Source: Candidatus Thiothrix sulfatifontis (lineage in GTDB: Bacteria > Pseudomonadota > Gammaproteobacteria > Thiotrichales > Thiotrichaceae). From it: a stretch of 64,000 nucleotides of DNA. Below, in pieces: positions 8,563-18,622 of this stretch; position 1 is the stretch's first letter, and each line of letters opens with the position of its first letter. The notes under the pieces are model-generated. The model was not told where the DNA came from, did not search any database, and was given only the letters and a program-made list of their open reading frames with translations. A program made the position numbers and the translations under genes. The stretch covers positions 1 through 64,000 of the forward strand of contig CP094685.1 of NCBI GenBank assembly GCA_022828425.1. The letters are read 5' to 3'.

Positions 8563-10756
8563 TTAAAAATCCCGTCCAAAATTAAAATACGCTTCCTGAT
8601 CCAAGCCCTGAGTTTTGCGCACCCCAATAAATGCAGGCCAGACAGGTGTTTCCCCGCCCAAAAAGACCGAACCCGTACCGCGCAAATCGCCCAAGGCCAC
8701 ATCCTCCGCCTCCTGCCAAGCCTGCCGCGCCCCCACTGACGCGCCCACGTGCACTTTGGCAATCTGCGGCACTTCCGCCAGCTCGCGCATGTACGTCAAG
8801 TGAACCATCCAGCGTGTAATTACCAATCAACTGATCATTATCGGTAAACGCCAAGCGCCCGGTTTGCAATGCCTCGCCCGTGCTATATAACAAACCTTCT
8901 TCGTTATTGGCATTCGCCTCCAACCGCCCACTGGCAATCACGCGATGCTTATCTTTGCTCCACACCTGTTCACGTTCCAACTCAATGCGGGAAACATCCG
9001 TGTCACTGCCCAAGGCTTTGATGCCGTGGGTATACGTTGCACTCATGCGCCCGCCTTTCGTCGGAAAATTCACCGAATCCAGCGTATCCGCCCGATATTG
9101 CAATTTCAGCCCCGCCTCGGTCAACGAATCACCCGGCAAGGTTAAGGTGCCGGTTTTCACTTCCGGTTCAATACGCTGGAAGAATATTCCGGCACGCGCT
9201 TCCGCACTATTGTTCAGCGCTCGCCCGACATCCACTTGAACGCCTGCTTCAGCCGCGCGTAATTCCGCCACTTGTTGCGCCCCATCCAAAATACTGGCAT
9301 CCCGTTCCTGATACCAAGCACGCGGCGCAACAAACGTGGCATTGTGATCTTGCAGCGGATGGTGCAATTCTGGCAGAAGCCAGCATCCGCTTCACCGAAT
9401 CACGCCTTGCAAGCCGCAACTCAGTGCCTTGCGCAGTCAGCCCTTGACGCACGTATTTCACACCGGCCTGATACCCGGTATCACCGTTGAAATTATCACT
9501 CAACGCAAACCCCGTGCTGACTCGTTGCTCACCTTGATCCGCCTTACGCGCCATGACCTTCAGGTCGTAATCACCATCCGGGCGTTGCGTCAGGTGATAA
9601 TCCACCAAACTGAAATACCCCAAGCCGTATACGCGCTCCAACCCGGCTTGCAAGCGCTGATCATCCAACACCTCACCGGGCTGGATACCCAGTTTTTGCC
9701 GCACCAACTTATCACTCAACGATGATTCATTTTCAAGCTGAACGGCTGCCACCCGAATCGGCGCGTCTTGGTTGTTTTGTTGTGCCACTGCCCGCCTAGG
9801 CGTTGCCCCCGTAAGTGCTGCCAATTGCTGCAAGGCGGGCAATTGCGCTTGCGCCCCCTGCATCCCCAGCGGAATGGTTTCTTTCACCCGATCAAAGGCC
9901 AGATTGCCAATCTCCCCCACCGGCGGCTCAATCAAAATATCAACACCCTTGCGAATCAGCTTGAGTTGGCTGGCGCTGCTTTTGCGCATCAGCAAATCCA
10001 TCGACTGCAAGCTAATATCCAGCGCCGAATCCAGCTTGCGGTTGGTTTCTGAGGGAATGCTGGAAACAATCACAATGTCCGCACCCATTTGCTTGGCAAT
10101 ATCCACGGGCAAATTATTCGACACCAAACCGTCCACCAGCAAACGCTTGTCGATCGTCACCGGCGCAAACAGCCCCGGAATCGACATACTCGCTCGCACT
10201 GCCGTCGCCAAATTGCCACTGTTTCAACACCACGGTTTCACCCGTGCGAATGTCAGTTGCCACCGCCCGGAACGGAATCGGCAAGCGGTCAAAATCACTC
10301 ACCCGCTCCACTGGCTTCAGCAAGCGCCGCAATTCAAACATCAAGCGTTGCCCGTCAATCAAACCGCTGGGCAATTTCACCCGTTCCTTGGACACGCCGA
10401 CGCTGAACGCACTGAAAAAGTCCGCGCTTTGCTGCTTTTGTTGGTAAGACTTGTTTTGGTGGGAAGCATCATCGCGGAACAAGCTGAGCCAATCCAACTC
10501 ATTCACCACGGTTTCGATTTGGGCGGCACTCATGCCGGAGGCGTACAAACTGCCGACAATCGCGCCCATGCTGTTGCCTGCAATCACGTCGATGGGAATA
10601 TGGTTGGCTTCGAGCACTTTGAGGACACCGACGTGGGAAACACCCGCCGCGCCGCCACCGCCGAGGACTAGGCCGATTTTGGGGCGCTGCTGGCGTTTCG
10701 GCTGCGTTAGCCTGTGTAAGACTCAGCACCAAGAACAGTGCGACAAGGAATTTCAT
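8563..10756 (-). pseudogene. Patatin-like phospholipase / surface-antigen (D15) protein, multiply frameshifted
   Basis: Read across frames, this is one protein. A signal peptide ([18 protein letters not shown]) is followed by a patatin domain with [17 protein letters not shown], the nucleophile elbow GNSMGAIVG and the [10 protein letters not shown] segment. A POTRA-like part and a C-terminal Omp85-type beta-barrel end in YFNFGRDF. The frame changes near 10690, 10215, 9365 and 8810, so no single frame spans the gene. Such proteins are outer-membrane patatin lipases. The start overlaps xthA by 50 bases. It is either a decayed gene or a stretch with clustered indel errors. The domain identity is secure. 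Confidence 0.85.
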
Positions 10757-11525
10757 AAGCATAATCCAAACTCAGGGGAGCGTGATCGGAGAAGCGTTCG
10801 TCCTTGTAAATCGCCGCTGCGCTCACTTTACCCTTCAGTGATGGCGTAAGAATCTGGTAATCAATCCGCCAGCCAACGTTTTTTGCCCACGCCTGCCCAC
10901 GATTCGACCACCACGTATACTGTTCGGCTTCCTGATTCACCTCACGGAAGCCGTCTACAAAACCCAATTCATTGAACAGCTTGTCCAACCAAGCCCGTTC
11001 TTCCGGCAAAAAACCGGAGTTTTTCAGGTTGCCCTTCCAGTTTTTAATGTCGATGTTCTGATGCGCAATGTTCCAATCACCGCAAATCACCACATCGCGC
11101 CCGTCAGCCTTCATTTGTACCAGCAACGGCAGAAAATAATCCATGCACCGATACTTCGCCTGCTGACGCTCTTCCCCTGATGAACCTGACGGCAAATACA
11201 AGGAAATCACGCTCAGATTGCCGAAACGCGCTTCAATATAACGCCCTTCCGCATCAAATTCAGCGCATCCCATTCCCCTAATCACCGCATCCGGCTCAGT
11301 ACGGGCATAGATTGCCACCCCACTATAGCCCTTTTTTTCGGCGTCGTGGTAGTAGCAGTGATAGCCTTCGGGAAAAAACAAAGCGCGATCCTCTTCCAAC
11401 TGGTGGATTTGCGCCTTGGTTTCTTGAATGCACACGACATCCGCCTGCTGCTGCTTCATCCACGCGAAGAAGCCTTTTTTCGCAGCAGAACGGATGCCGT
11501 TGGTGTTAGCGGAGATTATGCGCAT
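10707..11525 (-). CDS. xthA: Exodeoxyribonuclease III
   Basis: A 272-residue AP endonuclease/3'-5' exonuclease of base excision repair. Catalytic motifs of the family are visible: [11 protein letters not shown] at the N-terminus, CIQETKA (metal glutamate), [28 protein letters not shown] and FSDHAPL near the C-terminus. The length is normal. The C-terminal codons overlap the start of the patatin gene. Upstream lies a palindromic repeat and the IS4-family element, so its native promoter region may have been altered. Confidence 0.95.
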   Translation of the reverse strand: MRIISANTNGIRSAAKKGFFAWMKQQQADVVCIQETKAQIHQLEEDRALFFPEGYHCYYHDAEKKGYSGVAIYARTEPDAVIRGMGCAEFDAEGRYIEARFGNLSVISLYLPSGSSGEERQQAKYRCMDYFLPLLVQMKADGRDVVICGDWNIAHQNIDIKNWKGNLKNSGFLPEERAWLDKLFNELGFVDGFREVNQEAEQYTWWSNRGQAWAKNVGWRIDYQILTPSLKGKVSAAAIYKDERFSDHAPLSLDYAYEIPCRTVLGAESYTG

Positions 11526-11530
11526 AAGAA

Positions 11531-11629
11531 CCCCTCACCCCAACCCCTCTCCCTCAAGGGGCGAGGGGCTAAGAAAAGAAACTCTTGCTCCCCCTCGCCC
11601 CTTGAGGGAGAGGGGCTGGGGGTGAGGGG
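11531..11629. repeat. MITE-like palindromic repeat
   Basis: A left arm at 11531-11568 (begins CCCCTCACCCCAACCCC) and a right arm at 11591-11629 (ends CTGGGGGTGAGGGG) are near-perfect reverse complements with a 22-base loop. The element sits directly upstream of xthA. The IS4-family insertion duplicated its last bases, so it predates the insertion. Confidence 0.85.
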
Positions 11630-11630
11630 T

Positions 11631-13069
11631 CATACGCGCCAACTTAAGCCCCTAACCCCTTGTTTCCTCTTGCAAACAAGATGTGGCAACCCCACACAGA
11701 TGCTTTTACCGACCAAAGTGAAAGTTCCCATGAAGTTGCCACCATTATTAGATACCCGTTTTGCCCAATTCCTGCAAGTGCTGCCAGCCGATTATCAGGA
11801 ACAAGCGTATGCCTTCAAAGCCTTCGCCCGTCCCCGCAAGATCAAAAGCCCGCTGCAATTGCTCCAGTTAGTGATGGCGTACTGCGGTTTGGACTTGTCG
11901 CTACGCAGTTGCGCCGGGGAGGTCGCCCAGAGGCAGGGCTACCTCAGTGACACGGCGGTAAAAAAAGACTGGAAGCCTGTGTTCCGTGGGTAAAATCCCT
12001 GCTGGCAGGCGTATTTGGGCTAAGCGAGGTGGTCGATAGCGGCAAACTGCGCTTTATCGTCATTGACGGCTCGACCGTGCAAGAACCGGGTGCAACTGCC
12101 ACAACGTACCGCCTGCATATCGCGATTGATTTGATCAACCTCAGCCTGCATCAAGTGGAAGTCACCACCGATAAAGAAGGCGAAAACCTCGACCATTACA
12201 CCTTGGAAGCAGGCGATGTGGTGCTGATTGACCGGGGTTATAACCAACCCAAAACGCTTGTCCCTTTCATCGACCGAGGCGGTGATGTGGTATTACGCTA
12301 CAACGCCCACAGCATGAACCTGTATGAAGATGGCAAAGGGGATGATACCGGACACCTAGTCAAAATCGACTGGTACACGCGCTTACGTAAGCTGGGTAAA
12401 CGCCCCAGTTGTGTGCCGGTTTGGTTATGTCATGGCAACAAACGCATTCAGGGCTACCTTCATGCCATCCCCTTACCCGAAGAAAAGGCTGCTGAAGCCC
12501 GGCGCAAAGCCAGACAACGCGCCAAAGACAAAGGACGTAACCCCAGCACGGAAGCCCTTTGCCTGAGCGAATGGGTACTGATTTTCACGTCATTACCGCC
12601 TGAAGTGCTGTGTACCACCACCGCATCTGCACTCTATCGTGTCCGCTGGCAGGTTGAATTGGTGATCAAACGCCTCAAAAGCTTGCTGAATGTCGATGAA
12701 CTACGAGCGCACAAAGGCTCAAAACTGGCTGAACTGTATCTACACGGCAAATTATTGTACGCAGCCGTGCTGGAAAAGATGACGCAAAGTCGCTTTGCCG
12801 ATGCCAAACGCAAACTCGACAATCCTCGCCAACTCACTGATTGGCGACTTTGGAAAACCGTCGCGGACGACCTCAAAGCAGGCATCAAAGCCTGTTTTCC
12901 TGTCGATGCACGCTTTGCGGATGACAATATCAAGAGTTTGAGCGAACGCCCCAGAAAGCGGACGTTGCAATGTTTACCCAGCCCCATTTTTGCTCTGTTG
13001 AACCAATGCCGAGAAATGGCGTTGAGCCGTGTTTAATCAAGGGGATAGGGGCTTAAGTTGGCGCGTATG
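11631..13069 (+). mobile_element. IS4-family insertion sequence
   Basis: An insertion sequence of about 1,439 bases. Terminal inverted repeats are at 11631-11662 and 13038-13069; the outer bases read CATACGCGCCAACTTAAGCC, with one visible mismatch over 32 bases. An exact 11-base target duplication, GGGTGAGGGGT, flanks it at 11620-11630 and 13070-13080. It carries one transposase split by a frame change. The target is the edge of a palindromic repeat, and the right-hand duplication ends on the last base of the argF stop codon. Intact ends and target duplication point to a recent insertion. Confidence 0.92.
11730..13036 (+). CDS. IS4-family DDE transposase (needs -1 frameshift at A7)
   Basis: The first frame runs from the ATG at 11730 to a stop at 11993. 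The remainder, to 13036, is in the -1 frame. At 11960-11966 seven adenines are followed by G; slipping back one base after the two lysine codons gives VKKRLEACVPWVKS and continues without interruption. The joined product has about 435 residues, with DDE catalytic positions in FIVIDGSTVQ and VLIDRGYNQ and the IS4 signature YRVRWQVELVIKRLK. The A7G motif suits programmed -1 frameshifting, but a simple one-base loss cannot be excluded. Confidence 0.82.
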
Positions 13070-13079
13070 GGGTGAGGGG

Positions 13080-14015
13080 TCACTCCGGCATACCGGAAGG
13101 GAAGCCGCACACCAATACTTCCAGCAGCGCTTTTTGCGCGTGCAAGCGATTTTCGGCTTCATCCCAAACCACGCTTTGTGCGCCATCCATGACATCAGCC
13201 GCCACTTCCAGCCCACGATACGCGGGCAGGCAGTGCATGAAAATCGCATCCGGCGTTGCCAGTTGCATCATCTCGGTTGTGACTTGGTAGCCAGCAAAGG
13301 CTTTTTCGCGAATTTTCTTTTCCGCTTCCTGCCCCATGCTGGCCCACGTATCGGTAACAACCACTTCCGCGCCCTTCGCCGCTTCATTGGGTTCACGGAA
13401 AAACGTGACCGAACCTGCCGTTGCCGCGATCACATCCGCATCGGGGTCATAACCTTCGGGGCACGCCACATTCAGGTGGAAACCAAACAGTTTCGCGGCT
13501 TCCATCCACGAATGGCACATATTATTGCCATCGCCAATCCACGCCACCGTTTTGCCATTAGGTAAGCCGCGCTGTTCGATCCACGTCATCATATCCGCCA
13601 GCAATTGGCAGGGGTGATGTTTGTCGGTCAACGCATTAATGACCGGCACGCGGGAATGCGCCGCGAACAGCTCCACTTTTTCCTGCTCGAAGGTGCGAAT
13701 CATCACCACATCCACCATGCGCGAAATGACACGGGCGGAATCTTCAATCGGCTCACCGCGCCCCAATTGGGTGTCGTTCGGTGACAAAAACATGGAATGC
13801 CCGCCCAATTGCGTCATACCCGCTTCAAACGATACGCGGGTACGGGTGGACGATTTCTCAAAAATCATTGCCAGCGTGCGCAAATGCAGCGGCTCATGCG
13901 CCTCACCACGTTTCCACATGGCTTTGAGTTCAATGGCACGCCCAATCAAGCCGATCAGCTCAACCGGTGTAAAATCACTAAGGGTCAGAAAATGTCTGAC
14001 AGGTTTATGTTTCAT
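13080..14015 (-). CDS. argF: Ornithine carbamoyltransferase
   Basis: A 311-residue enzyme that makes citrulline from ornithine and carbamoyl phosphate in arginine biosynthesis. Signatures present are [12 protein letters not shown] (carbamoyl phosphate binding), [11 protein letters not shown] and MHCLPAYRG. The start codon overlaps the argD stop (ATGA), so argD-argF are translationally coupled. The stop codon lies at the edge of the target duplication made by the IS4-family element; the coding sequence is unharmed. Confidence 0.97.
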   Translation of the reverse strand: MKHKPVRHFLTLSDFTPVELIGLIGRAIELKAMWKRGEAHEPLHLRTLAMIFEKSSTRTRVSFEAGMTQLGGHSMFLSPNDTQLGRGEPIEDSARVISRMVDVVMIRTFEQEKVELFAAHSRVPVINALTDKHHPCQLLADMMTWIEQRGLPNGKTVAWIGDGNNMCHSWMEAAKLFGFHLNVACPEGYDPDADVIAATAGSVTFFREPNEAAKGAEVVVTDTWASMGQEAEKKIREKAFAGYQVTTEMMQLATPDAIFMHCLPAYRGLEVAADVMDGAQSVVWDEAENRLHAQKALLEVLVCGFPSGMPE

Positions 14016-15205
14016 GAGGCTCTCTCTCCAGCAGCGGGGCGCAAAAATGCCTGCACCAATTCACTGACCATAGTTATTATTTGATCCGCTTGCGCATCAG
14101 TAATGATTAATGGCGGTAACAAGCGGATAACATTGCCAGCGGTAACATTGATCAGCAGACCTCTCTCCAGAGCCTGTTTCACCAATTCACCGCAATCACG
14201 CTCCAGTTCCACCCCAATCATCAAGCCTTTGCCGCGAATATCGCGCACCCCTACCACACCCGCTAATTTTTCACGGAATTGTGACAGGAAATATTCACCC
14301 AACTCTGCCGCGCGTGCGGTCAGGTTATCGTGTTCCATTACCTCAATCACGGCACGCGCCGCACGGCAAGCCAGCGGATTACCGCCAAACGTCGAGCCAT
14401 GATTGCCAGGACCAAACACATTGACTGCTTTACCAGCGGCTAAACACGCGCCAATCGGCACACCGTTGCCGAGCGCCTTTGCCAGCGTCATGACATCGGG
14501 TTGAATGTGACTGTGTTGGAAAGCAAACCACGTGCCAGTACGCGCCATACCTGCTTGGATTTCATCCACCATCAGCAACCAATCGTGCTGATCACAGATA
14601 GCGCGTAAGCGCGGCAGGTAATCAGCGGCAGGAATACGAATCCCGCCCTCGCCTTGCACCGGTTCAACCAGCACCGCGACAATATTCGGGTTGCTTGCCA
14701 TTGCCGCTACCGCATCGGCATCACCGTATTCGACGCGCACGAAACCTTCCACCAACGGGGCAAAACCCAGTTGCGCTTTGGGGTTGCCGGTCGCAGTAAC
14801 AGTTGCCATCGTGCGCCCGTGAAATGCATTGCTCATGACAATAATGGTCGGGATTGCTACACCTTTATTGTGACCGTACAAACGCGCGATCTTAATCGCC
14901 GCCTCATTCGCTTCCGCACCGGAATTGCTAAAAAATACATTCTCGAAACCGGACAGCGCACACAGCTTTTCCGCCAACGCTTCTTGGTGTTCAATTTGGT
15001 AGAGGTTAGAGGTATGCAGCAATTCATGGGCTTGCGCACAAATGGCATCCGCGACTTCGCGTCGGGCATGACCTACGTTACACACCGCGATACCACTTAA
15101 GGCATCCAAGTATTGTTTACCGGTGGTGTCCCACAGAAGCGCACCTTCGCCTTTTGCGAAAGTAACGGGCATACGTGCATACGTCGGCATCACTGCATTG
15201 GTCAC
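14012..15205 (-). CDS. argD: Acetylornithine aminotransferase
   Basis: A 397-residue PLP-dependent aminotransferase converting N-acetylglutamate semialdehyde to N-acetylornithine. Visible family features are [43 protein letters not shown] (cofactor aspartate) and [13 protein letters not shown] with the PLP lysine. An AGGTT-type ribosome-binding site precedes the ATG. It is the first gene of the argD-argF pair. A hairpin lies in its leader at 15248-15273. Confidence 0.96.
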   Translation of the reverse strand: MTNAVMPTYARMPVTFAKGEGALLWDTTGKQYLDALSGIAVCNVGHARREVADAICAQAHELLHTSNLYQIEHQEALAEKLCALSGFENVFFSNSGAEANEAAIKIARLYGHNKGVAIPTIIVMSNAFHGRTMATVTATGNPKAQLGFAPLVEGFVRVEYGDADAVAAMASNPNIVAVLVEPVQGEGGIRIPAADYLPRLRAICDQHDWLLMVDEIQAGMARTGTWFAFQHSHIQPDVMTLAKALGNGVPIGACLAAGKAVNVFGPGNHGSTFGGNPLACRAARAVIEVMEHDNLTARAAELGEYFLSQFREKLAGVVGVRDIRGKGLMIGVELERDCGELVKQALERGLLINVTAGNVIRLLPPLIITDAQADQIITMVSELVQAFLRPAAGERAS

Positions 15206-15247
15206 GGCAAAACCTCCAAAAAATCCGCCACAACAGCCATAAATGCG

Positions 15248-15273
15248 AAAGGCAGCCCAGACAGGCTGCCTTT
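15248..15273 (-). terminator. GC-rich hairpin in the argD leader
   Basis: An inverted repeat, AGGCAGCC and GGCTGCCT around a six-base loop and flanked by AAA/TTT, lies 43 bases upstream of argD. It could be a terminator, or an attenuator-like leader structure of the arginine genes. The T run is short, so the role is uncertain. Confidence 0.45.
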
Positions 15274-15348
15274 GCGAGAAAGCGAAAGACTATAGGGAAA
15301 GCGTTTCCACTTGTCAATCACTAAATTAGTGCGTTGTCAAGCGCTTTC

Positions 15349-16329
15349 TTAATGCGCCGGATACAGGCAATGATTCAGCGCCAATACCGCCAGCAGCAGC
15401 AGCGCCGCCCCCAAAGTATGCAAGGTCGCCACCACCAGCGGCAACGCAAACACCACATTGCTAATTCCCAAGCTCACTTGGACCGCCAACAACACCAGCA
15501 GGGCATACGGCACGATTCCACACGCCACCGAACGCCGCCGTATTAACCACAACGCCAAGCCGCCCAGATACAGCAACACCAGCAATGCGCCCAAACGGTG
15601 CGTCAAATGGATCGCGGTACGGGCCGGGTTCTCCAGCGTTCCAAATTCATAATTTACGCCCGCCTGCCATTCAAAACTGAATGCCGTGCGGAAATCACTC
15701 GCAGGCCACCATTGCCCCTGACACAGGGGGAAATCCACCCCACACGCTACCGCCGCATAATGCGTACTCGTCCAGCCGCCCAACATAATTTGCGCAATTA
15801 ACAGCAGCAGCGCCCCCAACGCCCAGCCACGCACCGCACCAATACTGCCATACAAGGTTGAAAAACGTGGCACATGCCGTTGCAACCATAACCACCACAC
15901 CAACGCCAAAGTGGTAAACCCACCCAGCAAATGCGCCGTCACCACGGGCGGACTCAGCAAATGTGTCACCGTCCACATTCCCAACGCCGCCTGAAATATA
16001 ACCGTCGCCAGCAACAACGTCGGAATCCAGATACTCGCCTCAAAATAACGCCGAAACCTTACCCGCAATACAAACAGCGCCAAAATCAACACGCCCAACA
16101 TCCCCGCCGCATAGCGATGAATCATCTCCTTCCATGCCTTCGCGTGTTCCAGCGGACGCTCAAACTGATCCGCATCTACCTGCTCCGGCACACCCAAATG
16201 CCCGTAACAGCCCGGCCAATCGGGGCAACCCAAGCCCGCATCCGACAAGCGCGTATACGCCCCCAGCACAATCACCACCAACGCCAGCCCTAACGTCAAC
16301 GACAGCAAGATCGAATAGGTTTTTTGCAT
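15349..16329 (-). CDS. ctaA: Heme A synthase (COX15/CtaA family)
   Basis: A 326-residue polytopic membrane enzyme that oxidises heme O to heme A, the cofactor of the aa3 oxidase encoded nearby. About eight hydrophobic helices are visible. Family motifs include GAYTRLSDAGLGCPDWPGC near the N-terminus, EMIHRYAAG, and in the second half THYAAVACGVDFPLCQG and IHLTHRLGA with heme-ligand histidines. It is adjacent to a TlpA-like gene and divergent from the cta operon; ctaB lies further along, so both heme-modifying steps are present. Confidence 0.95.
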   Translation of the reverse strand: MQKTYSILLSLTLGLALVVIVLGAYTRLSDAGLGCPDWPGCYGHLGVPEQVDADQFERPLEHAKAWKEMIHRYAAGMLGVLILALFVLRVRFRRYFEASIWIPTLLLATVIFQAALGMWTVTHLLSPPVVTAHLLGGFTTLALVWWLWLQRHVPRFSTLYGSIGAVRGWALGALLLLIAQIMLGGWTSTHYAAVACGVDFPLCQGQWWPASDFRTAFSFEWQAGVNYEFGTLENPARTAIHLTHRLGALLVLLYLGGLALWLIRRRSVACGIVPYALLVLLAVQVSLGISNVVFALPLVVATLHTLGAALLLLAVLALNHCLYPAH

Positions 16330-16335
16330 AAGTGA

Positions 16336-16836
16336 CTACCGCTGACTCAATGGGGGGAAAATGTGTTTCTCAAGCATAGTACGCATTTCAGCCAGCGTTA
16401 GCTTTCCCTTCGTTTGGTACAGAATATCGCCGTGGGCATCCAACAAATGATGGCTGGGTACGACCAAATCGGGCGCAAATTGCCGCGCCGCTTGCCCATC
16501 CAAATCCAAGGCCACCGGCAAGGTCAAGTGCAGTTGGGTTTGCACATCCAAGATCGTATTCGGCGGGTCTGTTGGCAATGCCACTGCCACCACTTGCACC
16601 CGTTCGGCGTATTCACGCTGCAATGCTTCCAACGCGGGCAGCTCTTTCACACAAATAGTGCAACGGGTCGACCACGCGTTCACCCACGTCAACTTACCGT
16701 GCAAGTCAGGGATATGCGCTTTTTCCCCGCTCAACAGCGGCAATGTTAAGGGCGTAACGGTTGGCTCACTGCAACTTATTAGCAGCGCCCCCCATAAAAC
16801 CACGGTGTATTTAAGCTTATTACCAATTACTAACAT
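16336..16836 (-). CDS. TlpA/ResA-like thioredoxin-fold lipoprotein
   Basis: A protein of about 166 residues. The N-terminal signal ends in LLISC, a lipobox, so it is probably membrane-anchored on the periplasmic face. The thioredoxin-like domain contains WSTRCTICVKELPALEAL with the CTIC redox pair (CxxC). Such proteins reduce heme- or copper-site cysteines during oxidase assembly, which fits its place between ctaA and the cta operon. I chose the start at 16836 because it opens directly onto the signal sequence; an in-frame start 12 codons earlier is possible. Confidence 0.85.
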   Translation of the reverse strand: MLVIGNKLKYTVVLWGALLISCSEPTVTPLTLPLLSGEKAHIPDLHGKLTWVNAWSTRCTICVKELPALEALQREYAERVQVVAVALPTDPPNTILDVQTQLHLTLPVALDLDGQAARQFAPDLVVPSHHLLDAHGDILYQTKGKLTLAEMRTMLEKHIFPPLSQR

Positions 16837-16947
16837 ATTGAATGTTTTACAATTTTCAATGATAAATATCAAAAACTAGGATATATTATTTTCATCCTGT
16901 GTGAAATCACACATTTCCATTGCTTAGCCAAGACGGGTGGAACGGTT

Positions 16948-17445
16948 TTGGTAACGACAACCAGCAACCTCAGCACGGAATGCCGCACCTTTGAAGTGCG
17001 CCCGAACCGCTCATTGTCCCGCGAGGGCATGATTGTGTTCTTCCTCGCAGTGGCGGCGCTTACCTTACTCGTCACGGTACGGTTCTTATTATTGGGTGCG
17101 TGGGTAATCTTGCCATTCGCCCTGCTCGAAATAGCGGTGCTAGGTGTCAGCCTGTATCTGTTTGAACGTGCCTCGCGTTACTCCGAGACCATCCAGATAG
17201 CCCCTGACAGCATCTTAATTACGACCCGCAGCGGCGTAGACATATTGCGCGAATACCGCTTGCAGCCGTACTGGGTGAATATTGCACTCCAGCGCGACCC
17301 GCATCACTGGTATCCCAGCAAATTGCTGTTACGTTCGCACGGGGAATGCATTGAAATCGGCGCGTGCCTAACCAATGCCGACCGCAAAACGCTCGCAAAC
17401 ACCATAACAAACGCTTTGGAGAGTTGCCGCAAGACAACACACTGA
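16948..17445 (+). CDS. DUF2244 family membrane protein
   Basis: A 165-residue protein with two closely spaced membrane helices (about residues 30-70) and a soluble C-terminal domain. The pattern RPNRSLSREGMIVFF at the start and LFERASRYSETI after the helices is typical of DUF2244 proteins, which frequently precede cytochrome oxidase subunit II genes. The GTG start at 16948 fits the family length. It lies upstream of ctaC in the same direction with a 27-base gap. Its biochemical role is unknown; the context suggests oxidase assembly. Confidence 0.85.
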   Translation: MVTTTSNLSTECRTFEVRPNRSLSREGMIVFFLAVAALTLLVTVRFLLLGAWVILPFALLEIAVLGVSLYLFERASRYSETIQIAPDSILITTRSGVDILREYRLQPYWVNIALQRDPHHWYPSKLLLRSHGECIEIGACLTNADRKTLANTITNALESCRKTTH

Positions 17446-17472
17446 CCACCCCGCTTCATGTTAGGAGGAAAC

Positions 17473-18603
17473 ATGCTGCCTAGAAGAGATAAATGCTTAT
17501 CCGCCCTGTTCATTACTGGGGGAGCTTGGTTATTCAGCAGCATGGCGCACGCCGCCTACGAATACAATCTCACCCCGCCCGCCTCGACACTCACCCAAGA
17601 AATCTTCGACCTGCACATGCTGACCACCATTGTCGGCACCATCATTATGGCGTTGGTGACGGGCATGATTATTTACGCACTGATTAACTTTCGCCACGCA
17701 AAAGGCGCGATTCCCGATCAGGAATTCCATAACGGTTGGTTTGGGCGCTGGGCATGGGTACTCGTGCCGGTGATTGTATTGAGTATCGACTTGACCATTG
17801 CCAGTTCCGCCTCTTCCACCCTCAGTTCGGTTGAATCCCACGATAAAGCCGATGTCACCGTCAAAGTCATTGGCTCGCAGTGGAAGTGGACGTATGAATA
17901 CATGGACGATGACATTAAAATCGTCAGCAACCTCAAAAAGCTCGAACCCACCGACCCGCTCTACCTGCGGGATGTCGATGACCCGCTGGTATTGCCCACC
18001 GGCAAGCGGGTACGTTTCCTGCTGACCTCTAGCGATGTTTTGCACAACTGGGGCATTGCGGAAATTGTCCCCAAGAAAATCAATATTCCCGGTTACATCA
18101 ATGAAACTTGGACGAATATCACCAAAGAAGGCACGTATCGCGGGCAATGTTACGAAAACTGCGGCACGGGTCACGCTTTCATGCCTGCGGTAGTACGCGC
18201 CGTTTCCCCGACCGAATACGAGCAATGGAAAGTCACCCGCAAAGCCCAGCAAGCACAATCCGCAGCGGAAGCTTCTGCTGACAAGGTGTGGGCCAAAGCC
18301 GAATTGATGGCAAAAGGTGAAGCGGTGTACACCAAAAACTGCTTAGCCTGCCACCAAGCCAATGGACAAGGTTTACCCGGCGTATTCCCCGCACTAGCAG
18401 GCAGCAAAATTGCCAACAACACCGCCGCCCTCGCTGATCACATCGCGATTGTGGTGAAAGGCAAAGCTGGCACGGCAATGGCGGCGTGGGGGCCACAATT
18501 AAACGATCTGGACATTGCCGCTGTGGTGACTTACGAGCGTAATGCTTGGGGCAATACGGCGGGTGAATTGGTACAACCCAAAGATATAAAAGCAGCACGC
18601 TAA
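17473..18603 (+). CDS. ctaC: Cytochrome c oxidase subunit II with C-terminal cytochrome c domain
   Basis: A protein of about 376 residues: signal peptide, two transmembrane helices (about residues 45-110), a cupredoxin domain with the CuA site CYENCGTGHAFMP, and a fused cytochrome c domain with the heme motif CLACH near residue 290. It accepts electrons from soluble cytochrome c for the aa3-type (caa3-like) terminal oxidase. I chose the ATG at 17473 because AGGAGG lies immediately before it. It is the first structural gene of the oxidase operon, followed after 19 bases by ctaD. Confidence 0.96.
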   Translation: MLPRRDKCLSALFITGGAWLFSSMAHAAYEYNLTPPASTLTQEIFDLHMLTTIVGTIIMALVTGMIIYALINFRHAKGAIPDQEFHNGWFGRWAWVLVPVIVLSIDLTIASSASSTLSSVESHDKADVTVKVIGSQWKWTYEYMDDDIKIVSNLKKLEPTDPLYLRDVDDPLVLPTGKRVRFLLTSSDVLHNWGIAEIVPKKINIPGYINETWTNITKEGTYRGQCYENCGTGHAFMPAVVRAVSPTEYEQWKVTRKAQQAQSAAEASADKVWAKAELMAKGEAVYTKNCLACHQANGQGLPGVFPALAGSKIANNTAALADHIAIVVKGKAGTAMAAWGPQLNDLDIAAVVTYERNAWGNTAGELVQPKDIKAAR

Positions 18604-18622
18604 TTGCTGAGGAGGAATTTTC

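Noticed and set aside
10499..10762. Short minus-strand frame with an arginine-rich tail upstream of the patatin domain
   Set aside because: Its first part is the signal peptide of the patatin gene; the arginine-rich remainder is the wrong frame after a shift.
11526..11650. A rho-independent terminator for xthA
   Set aside because: The long near-perfect palindrome lies upstream of xthA, not downstream, and looks like a dispersed repeat; no T run follows.
15293..15348. Possible regulatory palindromes (CACTAAATTAGTG and AAGCGCTTTC) between argD and ctaA
   Set aside because: They are short and I could not match them to an ArgR box or another known operator with confidence.
17530..18258. Long minus-strand open frame opposite ctaC
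   Set aside because: It mirrors a GC-rich core gene with clear CuA and heme motifs; no domain or ribosome-binding site supports the antisense frame.
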